Shown: positions 1 through 6,628, counted from the stretch's first letter. The stretch is 8,614 nt of DNA from Clostridiales bacterium (GCA_003483345.1 DMWH01000064.1:11353-19966); one strand, 5' to 3'. Numbers and translations are program-made. The notes: generated by a model not told the origin, from the sequence alone.

Positions 1-21
1 AAAAAGGCACTTATAGTGCCT
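1..21 (-). terminator. Rho-independent terminator of recA
   Basis: On the minus strand, 18 nt after the recA stop codon, a 6-bp stem (AGGCAC / GTGCCT) closes a 5-nt loop (TATAA) and runs directly into at least five T residues. The T-tract reaches the window edge, so its full length is not visible. This is a textbook intrinsic terminator and should end the transcript made from the recA promoter, and any read-through from pgsA. Confidence 0.9.
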
Positions 22-39
22 AAGCGAAAGTTCTCAAAG

Positions 40-1068
40 TTATTCATATGATAATGGGTCATTGGCATCAGATGCTACTTTTAAATCTCCCAGTTCGTAC
101 TTTTCAAGTACCTTTTTCTCTATTTCATCCATAAGCTCCGGATTTGACAAGAGGTAGTCTTTTGAATTTTCTCTGCCTTGTCCGATTCTCGTATTTTCGT
201 AGGAATACCATGCTCCGGCTTTATTTACAACTCCGGCTTCAACAGCCATATCAAGAATGCATCCTTCTTTTGATATACCTTTGCCGTATATAATATCAAA
301 TTCAGCTTGCTTAAAAGGCGGTGCAACTTTGTTTTTAACAACTTTAACTCTGGTTCTGTTGCCGTAAACATCATCACCCTTTTTCAAGGTTTCTACTCTT
401 CTTACGTCTAATCTCATTGAAGCATAAAATTTTAAAGCACGTCCGCCGGTTGTGGTTTCAGGATTGCCAAACATTACTCCAATTTTTTCACGCAGCTGGT
501 TGATAAATATAGCCACTGCATTTGATTTGCTTATAGCTCCTGCTAATTTTCTTAAAGCCTGCGACATTAATCTTGCCTGCAGTCCCATGTGAGAATCTCC
601 CATTTCTCCGTCTATTTCAGCTTTTGGAACTAAGGCTGCTACAGAGTCTACAACTATGACATCTATGGCACCGCTTCTGACTAAGGCTTCAGCTATTTCA
701 AGGGCTTGCTCACCGGTATCAGGCTGTGATATAATCAAATCTTCAACCGTAACGCCGAGAGCTTTTGCATAAGCAGGGTCAAGTGCATGCTCTGCATCAA
801 TAAATGCAGCTATTCCTCCCTTTTTTTGTGCTTCTGCTACTATATGTAATGCTACTGTTGTCTTACCTGATGATTCAGGTCCAAATATTTCAATAATTCT
901 CCCTTTTGGTACTCCGCCGATTCCCGTTGCTATATCGAGAGGCAGTGCACCGGTTGGTATTGCTTCTATATTTAATTTCGCATTTTCTCCAAGCTTCATT
1001 ATAGAACCTTTACCGAATTGCTTTTCTATTTGAGCAATGGCAAGCTCAAGTGCCTTATCTTTTTCCAT
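40..1068 (-). CDS. recA: Recombinase RecA
   Basis: RecA is the cytoplasmic ATP-dependent strand-exchange protein of homologous recombination. Its filament on single-stranded DNA also triggers LexA self-cleavage and so the SOS response. The 342-residue product is full length (B. subtilis RecA is about 347). Visible motifs are Walker A GPESSGKT at 63-70, the catalytic glutamate E93 in DAEHALDP, Walker B VIVVDS ending at D141, the L1 region near EMGDSHMG (155-162), and the L2 DNA-binding region with Q191 and [10 protein letters not shown] at 201-210. The C-terminus is short and only mildly acidic. The ATG at 1068 is preceded by AAAGGAG at 1075-1081 with a 6-nt gap. There is no intein or frameshift. 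It follows pgsA directly, without the cinA gene often found between them, and has its own LexA-controlled promoter and terminator. Confidence 0.98.
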   Translation of the reverse strand: MEKDKALELAIAQIEKQFGKGSIMKLGENAKLNIEAIPTGALPLDIATGIGGVPKGRIIEIFGPESSGKTTVALHIVAEAQKKGGIAAFIDAEHALDPAYAKALGVTVEDLIISQPDTGEQALEIAEALVRSGAIDVIVVDSVAALVPKAEIDGEMGDSHMGLQARLMSQALRKLAGAISKSNAVAIFINQLREKIGVMFGNPETTTGGRALKFYASMRLDVRRVETLKKGDDVYGNRTRVKVVKNKVAPPFKQAEFDIIYGKGISKEGCILDMAVEAGVVNKAGAWYSYENTRIGQGRENSKDYLLSNPELMDEIEKKVLEKYELGDLKVASDANDPLSYE

Positions 1069-1082
1069 ATCCGACTCCTTTA

Positions 1083-1094
1083 GAACATTTGTTC
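1083..1094 (-). promoter_or_regulatory. LexA operator (SOS box) of recA
   Basis: The perfect 12-bp palindrome GAACAAATGTTC matches the Firmicute LexA/DinR core GAAC-N4-GTTC. It lies between the -10 hexamer (1102-1107) and the recA ribosome binding site (1075-1081). It therefore covers about +1 to +13 of the predicted transcript, where bound LexA would block initiation or escape. The flanking bases are T (1095 side) and T (1082 side), so the longer CGAAC...GTTCG form of B. subtilis is not conserved. The motif and its position are seen directly; regulation by LexA is inferred from the family. Confidence 0.9.
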
Positions 1095-1101
1095 ACCTTT
1101 G

Positions 1102-1130
1102 ATTATACATAGAATAATATGTATTGTCAA
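1102..1130 (-). promoter_or_regulatory. Sigma-A promoter of recA
   Basis: The minus strand carries TTGACA (1125-1130) and TATAAT (1102-1107), both perfect consensus hexamers, separated by the optimal 17 bp. The -35 starts 4 nt after the pgsA stop codon. Transcription should begin near 1095, directly at the LexA box. A promoter this strong under LexA fits a gene that needs a basal level plus strong SOS induction. Confidence 0.93.
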
Positions 1131-1134
1131 CAAT

Positions 1135-1698
1135 TTAATTTTTTATAACACCAATATTTTCATTAATATATACTGCTCCCGAAGTTATGGTCAAGAGTAC
1201 GGTTATTGCAATTAAAGGAGCTATTATAGTATTTGTAAAACCAAAATATCCTGTATAGTTTAATAAAATTGCAATAATTAATACCATCTGGAACACTGTT
1301 TTTATTTTACCCCATGCATTGGCAGCAATAGTGACACCTTTTGATGCAGCCAGTGTTCTGAAACCGGAAACCAAAAATTCCCTTGATATAATCAATACAA
1401 CAACCCATGCACTTATATATCCGAGCTCAACAAAAGCTATGAAAGCAGAAGCCGTCAAAAGCTTGTCTGCAAGAGGGTCCATAAATTTTCCAAAGTCAGA
1501 TACTAAATTATCTCTCCTTGCAATGTATCCGTCGACTAAATCAGTAACAGCCGCGCCTGCAAAGATTAACAGCGGCAGAAACCTTAAAATTCCTTTGCTT
1601 ATGTATAAGAATAACAGAAATAAAGGTATTGAAATTACTCTTATAACAGTAAGTTTGTTTGGTAAATTTAAATTCTTAAACCAATCTACTATCTTCAT
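1135..1698 (-). CDS. pgsA: CDP-diacylglycerol--glycerol-3-phosphate 3-phosphatidyltransferase PgsA
   Basis: This integral membrane enzyme exchanges the CMP of CDP-diacylglycerol for glycerol-3-phosphate, making phosphatidylglycerol phosphate, the committed step to phosphatidylglycerol and cardiolipin. The CDP-alcohol phosphatidyltransferase signature D-G-x2-A-R-x8-G-x3-D-x3-D is complete (D57, G58, A61, R62, G71, D75, D79 counted from the GTG alternative below). Several hydrophobic helices surround it (about 14-38, 40-56, 80-107, 134-155, 158-180). The signature followed by a GKxKT stretch (131-135) fits PgsA better than phosphatidylserine synthase. Two adjacent starts are possible: ATG at 1698 (chosen, 187 aa) or GTG at 1701 (188 aa). 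Both are served by AGGAG at 1708-1712, with gaps of 9 and 6 nt. The start lies inside the end of rimO, so the two genes are probably translationally coupled. Confidence 0.95.
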   Translation of the reverse strand: MKIVDWFKNLNLPNKLTVIRVISIPLFLLFLYISKGILRFLPLLIFAGAAVTDLVDGYIARRDNLVSDFGKFMDPLADKLLTASAFIAFVELGYISAWVVVLIISREFLVSGFRTLAASKGVTIAANAWGKIKTVFQMVLIIAILLNYTGYFGFTNTIIAPLIAITVLLTITSGAVYINENIGVIKN

Positions 1699-3022
1699 CA
1701 CTCACATCTCCTATCAAATCATATTCTAATGCATCATTAATTCTGACTTTATAAATTTCTCCCAACCTTAATTCTTTATTTGATGCTACATAAACACAGC
1801 CGTCAATTTCAATCGAATCCATGTAAGTTCTCCCCACATAGACATTTTCCGCATCCTTCTCCTCAATCAATACATCATAGGTCTTACCGATTTTCAATAA
1901 ATTATTTTCGTAAGATATCTCTTGTTGGATTTCCATTAACTCATTTAGTCTTTGCTCTTTTACATCTTCGTCTATCTGTCCCGGAAGCTTGTATGCCGGT
2001 GTATCTTCTTCCCTTGAATATTTAAAAATCCCAACTCGGTCAAGCCTGTATTCTTTCAAAAAATTCTTTAATTCTTCATGCTCATCCCAAGTTTCTCCCG
2101 GAAAACCGGTTATTAAAGATGTTCGTATAACGGCATCTTTAACTTCCACTCGGATTTTTTGTATAAGAGATGTAATTTGTTCCCTGCTTGTTTTTCTGTT
2201 CATTCTTTTTAGGATTCTGTCATTGATATGCTGCATTGGAATATCAAAATACTTAAGAAGCTTTTTATTATTCTTAAATTCATTTATAAGCTCGTCATAT
2301 ATATCTTCCGGATATAAATAATGAATTCTAATCCACCGGATTCCTTCTATTTCTGAAATCTTTCGAATAAGCTCATGAAGTTTTTTTTCACCGTAAATAT
2401 CAATTCCGTACTTGCTCGTGTCCTGAGCAATAATTATTATTTCTTTTACGCCCTTGCTGGCAAGAACTTTCGCTTCCTCGACCAAATTTTCAATTCTGCG
2501 GCTTTTAAAAAGCCCTCTAAGCTTCGGAATCACGCAATAGGTACAATTATTGCTGCAGCCTTCAGCTATTTTTAAATAGGAAACCCAAGCCTCAGTCATA
2601 GTATTTCTTGGAAGCTCCTTGTCAATATCAAGCTCCAATGATATATCTATAAGCAATTCTTTATTCTTTTCGTATTCATTAATATATTCGTCAATTCTTT
2701 CAAAACCGGCTGTACCAATGATAATGTCAATTTCAGGTATTTCTTTTGACAGTTCTTCTCCGAATCTTTGAGATAGGCAGCCTGTGACTATTATTTTTGT
2801 TTTTTTGTTTACCTTGTTTTTTATGTCTGCTGCAAAAAGGATTGCATTTACCGACTCCTGCTGTGCATCATTTATAAAGGAGCATGTGTTTATTATGATA
2901 TAATCGGCTTTATCTGCATAATCCGTAACCTTATACCCTTTTTTGGAAAGTATGCCCAGCATATTTTCCGAATCGACAAGGTTTTTTGAACATCCCAATG
3001 AATGCATGTAGATTTTCTTCAT
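1676..3022 (-). CDS. rimO: Ribosomal protein uS12 (S12) methylthiotransferase RimO
   Basis: RimO is a radical-SAM enzyme with two iron-sulfur clusters that adds a methylthio group to a conserved aspartate of ribosomal protein S12. The 448-residue product has the expected three domains. The N-terminal UPF0004 domain has cluster cysteines C11, C47 and C82. The radical-SAM core has CxxxCxxC at C156, C160 and C163, plus AQDTSKYG (199-206) and TGFPGET (305-311). A C-terminal TRAM domain covers about 377-441. The opening HSLGCSKNLVDSE is the RimO hallmark and separates it from the tRNA methylthiotransferases MiaB and MtaB. The ATG at 3022 comes 7 nt after the ftsK stop. Its weak site (GAGGAAA at 3034-3040) is made from the last ftsK codons. 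The 3' end overlaps the pgsA start by 23 nt. Confidence 0.96.
   Translation of the reverse strand: MKKIYMHSLGCSKNLVDSENMLGILSKKGYKVTDYADKADYIIINTCSFINDAQQESVNAILFAADIKNKVNKKTKIIVTGCLSQRFGEELSKEIPEIDIIIGTAGFERIDEYINEYEKNKELLIDISLELDIDKELPRNTMTEAWVSYLKIAEGCSNNCTYCVIPKLRGLFKSRRIENLVEEAKVLASKGVKEIIIIAQDTSKYGIDIYGEKKLHELIRKISEIEGIRWIRIHYLYPEDIYDELINEFKNNKKLLKYFDIPMQHINDRILKRMNRKTSREQITSLIQKIRVEVKDAVIRTSLITGFPGETWDEHEELKNFLKEYRLDRVGIFKYSREEDTPAYKLPGQIDEDVKEQRLNELMEIQQEISYENNLLKIGKTYDVLIEEKDAENVYVGRTYMDSIEIDGCVYVASNKELRLGEIYKVRINDALEYDLIGDVSDEDSRLV
1708..1712 (-). promoter_or_regulatory. pgsA Shine-Dalgarno inside rimO
   Basis: AGGAG lies within the last dozen codons of rimO and serves two candidate pgsA starts, GTG at 1699-1701 (6-nt gap) and ATG at 1696-1698 (9-nt gap). 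Ribosomes finishing rimO pass over this site, which favours coupled translation. Confidence 0.75.
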
Positions 3023-3029
3023 TTATTAT

Positions 3030-5357
3030 TTAATTTCCTCTCATTTTGTCTAATTCTTCTTTTGTAATAAGGACTTTCCTCGGTTTACTTCCTTCATGTC
3101 CCCCCACGATACCTCTTTCCTCAAGCTGGTCAATAATTCGAGCAGCTCTTGAATACCCTACTCTAAATTTTCGTTGAATGTAGGATACCGAAGCCTGGCC
3201 ATCATTTACTACCGTCTCGATTGCCTGCTCCAAATATTCATCAACTTCTTCATTATTTGTTTGGTTTTCTATTTCTTTGATTATTTCGTTTTGTTTGAAC
3301 ATTTTTATTTCAATTTGCTGTTCTTTAATATAATCAACAACTCTTTTTATTTCGTCATCCGATACATATGTTCCTTGTATTCTTACGGGCTTTGGAAGGC
3401 CTATCGGGTGATAAAGCATATCCCCTCTTCCAAGGAGCTTTTCAGCTCCGCCTGTATCCAATATAGTTCTTGAATCAATATGTGATGATACGGCAAATGC
3501 AATACGCGAAGGTATATTTGCTTTTATAACTCCTGTGATAACATCCACGGAAGGTCTTTGCGTAGCAATAACGAGGTGCATACCGCAAGCTCTTGCCAGC
3601 TGAGCTATACGTGTAATATATTCTTCAACCTCTGCCGATGCTACGGACATAAGGTCTGACAATTCATCTATAATTATTACGATTTTAGGCATCTTCTCTT
3701 TGTTTTCTGTTACCATTTTTTCATTGTATGAGTCTATATCTCTTACGCTGCTCTGAGCGAAAATCTTGTAGCGGTTTGTCATTTCCGAAATTGCCCAGTT
3801 CAGAGCATTGGCTGCTTTTCTCGGGTCAGTTACCACAGGTATCAATAAATGCGGAATGCCGTTGTAATTGCTTAGCTCAACAACTTTCGGGTCAATTAGT
3901 ATAAGCTTTACTTCATCGGGTTTTGCTTTAAATAAAATACTCATTATTAGTGAATTTATGCATACGCTTTTACCTGAGCCCGTAGCTCCGGCTATTAGCA
4001 AGTGAGGCATTTTATCGATACTTGCAATTATATTCTTGCCTGCAATATCCTTTCCAAGCGCAAATGGAATTTTTGTCGGCGCATTTCTATACTCTCTTGA
4101 TTCAATCATACTTCTTAAATACACGCTGGTTTTTGCTCTGTTGGGTACTTCGATTCCAATTGCCGCTTTGCCGGGTATGGGTGCTTCCATGCGTATTTCC
4201 GAGGTTGCGAGAGCCAGTGCTATATCATTTGATAATGCTGTTATGCGGCTTACTTTTATTCCCGGAGCAGGTTGAATTTCATACCTGGTAATAGTCGGAC
4301 CCTTGTTTATTTGAAGTATATTACATGGTATATTAAAGTTGTTTAATGTTTCAATAAGCTTTTCACCGTCTTTTTTTAAATCTTCCTTATCACCCCTAAT
4401 ATGAAGCGGCATAGGGTCTAATAGCTTAATAGACGGCAACTTGTAATTGTCTGTTTTAACATCCGATATTGTAATAATTTCATCAGTTATTTCTTTTTGC
4501 TTGAATTTTTCCTTAGATTCTTCAATCGGCACATCTTTTGATGCTTCAGGAATATTTTCGTTTTTTTGAATATCTTCTATTTTTAATTGAGTAATTTCAG
4601 CTTTTTTATTTTCTTGAACAGCACTCATATAATCATAAATTTGTATGCTTTCTTCTTGCTGTTTTTTAGCAGGTTTTTCTTTTTTAGTCTTGCTTTCGTC
4701 ACTTTCCGTAAATATGAATCTATATATAAGGTTTGTAAATTTTTGTATGTAATTTTTAATCAATTTCAATATGCCGATTATACTTTGATTTGTAAGAAGA
4801 ACTATAGATGAAAAGATAAGTGCGCCCAAGGCTACATATGTTCCGTTTTTACCGATAAGCTTTACAAATAAAAATGTAATCGCATTTCCAAAAACTCCTC
4901 CGCCTTTGTTACGCATTCCGAACTCTGCAGAAGCTTTAATCAATTCCTGAAAGTCGTTGCTGTCAGCCATATGAGCATATACATCCGCATCGGATATTGC
5001 CTTGAAGATTATGAAACAAAGAAAAAATCCGATAATTGCGGCTATTTGATTATTATCATTCAATATAATAATATTTAAAAGTCTCAAAATCCCTACAGCT
5101 AATATAAAATACGGCAATACCTTAGCGCCTGCCCCGAATGCGGAATGAGTAAAGGTATTTATACTTTTGCCGATTATTCCGGTTTGAGCTTCCTTAGTTG
5201 CTACGATAATCATGAAAACAGCAAATGATATAATAAAAATACCGGTTATTTCTTTAATTAAAATATTTTTGCCGGATGCTTTAGAGCTTGTACTCTTTTT
5301 ATTTATGCTTGTTTTTTTATTTGTTTTATTAGTTTTATTTGTGGTTGTTTTAGCCAT
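3030..5357 (-). CDS. ftsK: DNA translocase FtsK/SpoIIIE
   Basis: This is a septum-anchored hexameric ATPase that pumps double-stranded DNA: chromosome clearing at division and, in spore formers, transfer into the forespore. The 775 residues are close to B. subtilis SpoIIIE (about 787). An N-terminal tail rich in Thr, Asn and Lys (1-30) precedes about four membrane helices (about 33-54, 78-99, 103-121, 155-200). A charged linker covers about 218-305. The motor has Walker A GATGSGKS at 457-464 and Walker B IVIIIDELSD at 559-568. A C-terminal gamma winged helix (about 705-770, with SYIQRKFRVGYSRAARI) should read KOPS/SRS-type polarity sequences. The ATG at 5357 is served by AGGGGGA at 5369-5375. 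FtsK and SpoIIIE cannot be separated by sequence here; the neighbourhood next to tepA and ymxH is that of spoIIIE. Confidence 0.95.
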   Translation of the reverse strand: MAKTTTNKTNKTNKKTSINKKSTSSKASGKNILIKEITGIFIISFAVFMIIVATKEAQTGIIGKSINTFTHSAFGAGAKVLPYFILAVGILRLLNIIILNDNNQIAAIIGFFLCFIIFKAISDADVYAHMADSNDFQELIKASAEFGMRNKGGGVFGNAITFLFVKLIGKNGTYVALGALIFSSIVLLTNQSIIGILKLIKNYIQKFTNLIYRFIFTESDESKTKKEKPAKKQQEESIQIYDYMSAVQENKKAEITQLKIEDIQKNENIPEASKDVPIEESKEKFKQKEITDEIITISDVKTDNYKLPSIKLLDPMPLHIRGDKEDLKKDGEKLIETLNNFNIPCNILQINKGPTITRYEIQPAPGIKVSRITALSNDIALALATSEIRMEAPIPGKAAIGIEVPNRAKTSVYLRSMIESREYRNAPTKIPFALGKDIAGKNIIASIDKMPHLLIAGATGSGKSVCINSLIMSILFKAKPDEVKLILIDPKVVELSNYNGIPHLLIPVVTDPRKAANALNWAISEMTNRYKIFAQSSVRDIDSYNEKMVTENKEKMPKIVIIIDELSDLMSVASAEVEEYITRIAQLARACGMHLVIATQRPSVDVITGVIKANIPSRIAFAVSSHIDSRTILDTGGAEKLLGRGDMLYHPIGLPKPVRIQGTYVSDDEIKRVVDYIKEQQIEIKMFKQNEIIKEIENQTNNEEVDEYLEQAIETVVNDGQASVSYIQRKFRVGYSRAARIIDQLEERGIVGGHEGSKPRKVLITKEELDKMRGN
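5316..5342 (-). repeat. Short in-frame 9-bp tandem repeat in the ftsK 5' end
   Basis: Three consecutive 9-bp units (ACAAATAAA, ACTAATAAA, ACAAATAAA) encode Thr-Asn-Lys three times in the cytoplasmic tail before the first membrane helix. The middle unit differs at one base. A change in copy number would keep the frame, so the tail length could vary between strains without harming the gene. Confidence 0.7.
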
Positions 5358-5392
5358 TTAAAGCAATTTCCCCCTGTTTCTTTGTAAATTTA

Positions 5393-5401
5393 ATTATATC
5401 A
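5393..5401 (-). promoter_or_regulatory. Extended -10 promoter candidate for ftsK-rimO-pgsA
   Basis: TGATATAAT on the minus strand is an extended -10 (TG-n-TATAAT) with a perfect hexamer, 36 nt upstream of the ftsK ATG. Upstream there is only a poor -35 (TTGCGG at 5417-5422, 18-bp spacer), which an extended -10 can tolerate. The palindrome at 5402-5443 abuts it and covers the -35 region. Likely the start point of the ftsK operon, but not proven. Confidence 0.6.
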
Positions 5402-5443
5402 TAGGATATTATCATTCCGCAATGGTAATTTGTCGATATCCTA
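5402..5443. repeat. Imperfect palindrome over the -35 region of the ftsK promoter
   Basis: Outer arms TAGGAT (5402-5407) and ATCCTA (5438-5443) flank an inner 9-bp stem, ATTATCATT (5408-5416) and AATGGTAAT (5421-5429), around the loop CCGC. Eight unpaired bases (5430-5437) sit on one side. The inner stem has one T:G wobble on the plus strand, which becomes an A:C mismatch on the minus strand, so the plus strand folds better. It could be a regulator binding site or part of a mobile palindromic element. No family is recognised. Confidence 0.55.
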
Positions 5444-5449
5444 ATGATT

Positions 5450-5482
5450 GGGGACATTTCTCTTTTTATTTACAATGTCCCC
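5450..5482. repeat. GGGGACATT...AATGTCCCC inverted repeat (REP/MITE-like)
   Basis: A perfect 9-bp inverted repeat (5450-5458 and 5474-5482) encloses a 15-nt, pyrimidine-rich loop, 6 nt after the tepA stop. The GGGGAC/GTCCCC ends resemble palindromes that are dispersed in many clostridial genomes and are often attributed to IS200-like/REP-associated transposases. That resemblance is from memory and needs a genome search. On the plus strand it is followed by TTATTTTT, on the minus strand by AATCATT, so as an intrinsic terminator it points against the genes. It may still act as the 3' end structure of the tepA message. Confidence 0.6.
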
Positions 5483-5488
5483 TTATTT

Positions 5489-6274
5489 TTAACCCTCTTC
5501 TTCCATATTGTCGATAAGCTCTCTCAGCTTTTTCATTGCTTTGCTGAATCCGCCTATTTCGTCAATCAATCCAATATTTACAACTTCATCAGCGTTTAAT
5601 ACCGTTCCCACATCATTGGCTATTTCATCCGTATCATACATATAATCTAATAAGGCTTGTTTGTCAACATGAGAATTTGATACGATAAAATTAGTAATCC
5701 TTTCCTGCATTTTCTGGAAATACCTGAAAGTTTGAGGTACTCCTATTACTAAGCCGCTGGTACGTATCGGATGAATTGTCATCGTGCCTGTAGGTGCAAT
5801 GAAAGAGTAATCGGCAGAAACTGCTAAGGCTGTTCCAATGCTGTGTCCCCCTCCTAATACAATTGAAACCGTAGGTTTCGTTATGCTTGCTATCAATTCT
5901 GAAATGGCAAGACCGGCTTCAACATCTCCACCCATCGTATTAATCAGCAATAAAATACCTTTTATCTGAGGGTCCATTTCAGCTCCTATTATCATAGGAA
6001 TTATATGCTCATACTTTGTTGTTTTGCTTTGAGGAGGCAATGAAGAGTGTCCTTCAATTTCTCCGATTATACTTATAAAACAAATATCTTTTACCGGTTC
6101 CACTTGAGTTATGCTTCCAACCTGTTTAACATTTTCTATAGGCTGGCTGCCATCTTCATTATCATTAGGTGTACCGCTGAATATAAAGGGGTTTATCGGC
6201 TCTGTTGAGGATTGAGCTTGGTTAAGTGATGGCTGTGTCTTCTGTTGCGGGATATTCATCTTGTTATTTTCCAT
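5489..6274 (-). CDS. tepA: ClpP-like serine protease TepA (translocation-enhancing protein, YmfB family)
   Basis: TepA is a ClpP-fold protease of spore-forming Firmicutes. In B. subtilis it has been linked to efficient preprotein translocation and, later, to breakdown of small acid-soluble spore proteins during outgrowth. The 261-residue product starts with about 58 low-complexity residues rich in Gln, Asn, Pro and Ser. The protease domain follows, with the family stretch IGEIEGHSSLPPQSKTTKYEH (70-90), NTMGGDVEAGLAIS (112-125), nucleophile S145 in GGGHSIG, catalytic H168 in TMTIHP, and a plausible third residue near D221. No signal peptide or membrane helix is seen. The ATG at 6274 has a strong GGAGG (6279-6283) 4 nt away. 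That site is pressed against a terminator-like hairpin at 6286-6314, suggesting regulated read-through. It lies just upstream of ftsK/spoIIIE, as in B. subtilis. Confidence 0.93.
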   Translation of the reverse strand: MENNKMNIPQQKTQPSLNQAQSSTEPINPFIFSGTPNDNEDGSQPIENVKQVGSITQVEPVKDICFISIIGEIEGHSSLPPQSKTTKYEHIIPMIIGAEMDPQIKGILLLINTMGGDVEAGLAISELIASITKPTVSIVLGGGHSIGTALAVSADYSFIAPTGTMTIHPIRTSGLVIGVPQTFRYFQKMQERITNFIVSNSHVDKQALLDYMYDTDEIANDVGTVLNADEVVNIGLIDEIGGFSKAMKKLRELIDNMEEEG

Positions 6275-6285
6275 AGTTCCTCCAT

Positions 6286-6314
6286 AAAAAAATAATCAGG
6301 TATTCCTGATTATT
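6286..6314 (-). terminator. Intrinsic terminator or attenuator between ymxH and tepA
   Basis: A perfect 10-bp stem (AATAATCAGG / CCTGATTATT) with a 4-nt loop (AATA on the minus strand) ends in seven T residues (6286-6292, partly within the stem). The U-tract ends 2 nt before the tepA Shine-Dalgarno GGAGG. There is no room for a normal promoter between hairpin and gene, so the hairpin must lie in the tepA leader or end most incoming transcripts. Confidence 0.8.
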
Positions 6315-6329
6315 CTTTGAAGTTTTATT

Positions 6330-6360
6330 AAAAATATACACTGACATCATGATTGTCAGT
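6330..6360 (-). terminator. Hairpin overlapping the ymxH stop codon, possible first terminator
   Basis: ACTGACA (6354-6360) and TGTCAGT (6340-6346) form a perfect 7-bp stem around a 7-nt loop. The ymxH stop codon lies in the 5' arm. It is followed by TGTATATTTTT, so the T-run begins several bases after the stem, less than ideal for termination. With the hairpin at 6286-6314 it makes a tandem pair. An inner ATCATGAT palindrome (6346-6353) offers an alternative fold. Confidence 0.5.
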
Positions 6361-6589
6361 CATTTTCTATGATAATCATGTCGCTTCCGATTTTTTTTAT
6401 ATTTTTCCACAGTATTTCTTTTCTTTTTGGTTCTTTGAAAAATGCAAAAGGTGAATTGCCGCCGGATATAAAGCTGATTATTTCGCCTGTTTTTTCATCT
6501 ATAACCAAGTCACAGTCACCGAAAATTCCCAAATTTTCTCCGGTGTCAACATTAATAATTTCTTTGCTGTATAACTCGCTTAATTTCAT
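6356..6589 (-). CDS. ymxH: YlmC/YmxH family sporulation-associated PRC-barrel protein
   Basis: This 77-residue protein belongs to the small PRC-barrel family of YlmC and YmxH, widespread in spore-forming Firmicutes; the molecular role is unknown. Family features are the opening MKLSELYSKEIINVDTGENL, the central DLVIDEKTGEI, and the end ILWKNIKKIGSDMIII, which tracks the ending of B. subtilis YmxH. It is full length and probably cytoplasmic, without a signal peptide or helix. The ATG at 6589 is preceded by a run of seven G (6595-6601), an unusual Shine-Dalgarno site. It is 39 nt downstream of dut with no terminator between, so it is probably cotranscribed with mlpA and dut. In B. subtilis ymxH also follows mlpA. 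Confidence 0.9.
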   Translation of the reverse strand: MKLSELYSKEIINVDTGENLGIFGDCDLVIDEKTGEIISFISGGNSPFAFFKEPKRKEILWKNIKKIGSDMIIIEND

Positions 6590-6594
6590 ATATT

Positions 6595-6601
6595 CCCCCC
6601 C
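6595..6601 (-). promoter_or_regulatory. Homopolymeric G7 Shine-Dalgarno of ymxH
   Basis: Seven consecutive G residues lie 5 nt upstream of the ymxH ATG and replace the usual AGGAGG. They can pair with CCUCC of 16S rRNA using G:U pairs. Homopolymer tracts of this size can slip during replication, so length could vary. Confidence 0.6.
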
Positions 6602-6628
6602 ATTTCTATTTCTTATTCAATTATAATG

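Noticed and set aside
1319..1729. Plus-strand ORF of 136 codons
   Set aside because: It lies antisense across pgsA and the end of rimO, has no recognisable domain, and mirrors a strongly conserved gene; it is a shadow frame.
4022..4291. Two overlapping plus-strand ORFs (4022-4291 and 4036-4275)
   Set aside because: Both are antisense to the conserved FtsK motor region in different frames, with no ribosome binding site or family similarity.
6333..6359. CTGACA and TATATT as a tepA promoter
   Set aside because: The spacer is only 15 bp and the -35 lies in the hairpin arm over the ymxH stop; too weak to call.
6620..6625. TATAAT on the minus strand between dut and ymxH as a ymxH promoter
   Set aside because: No acceptable -35 is found at 16-18 bp and no extended -10 TG is present; chance occurrence is likely in AT-rich DNA.
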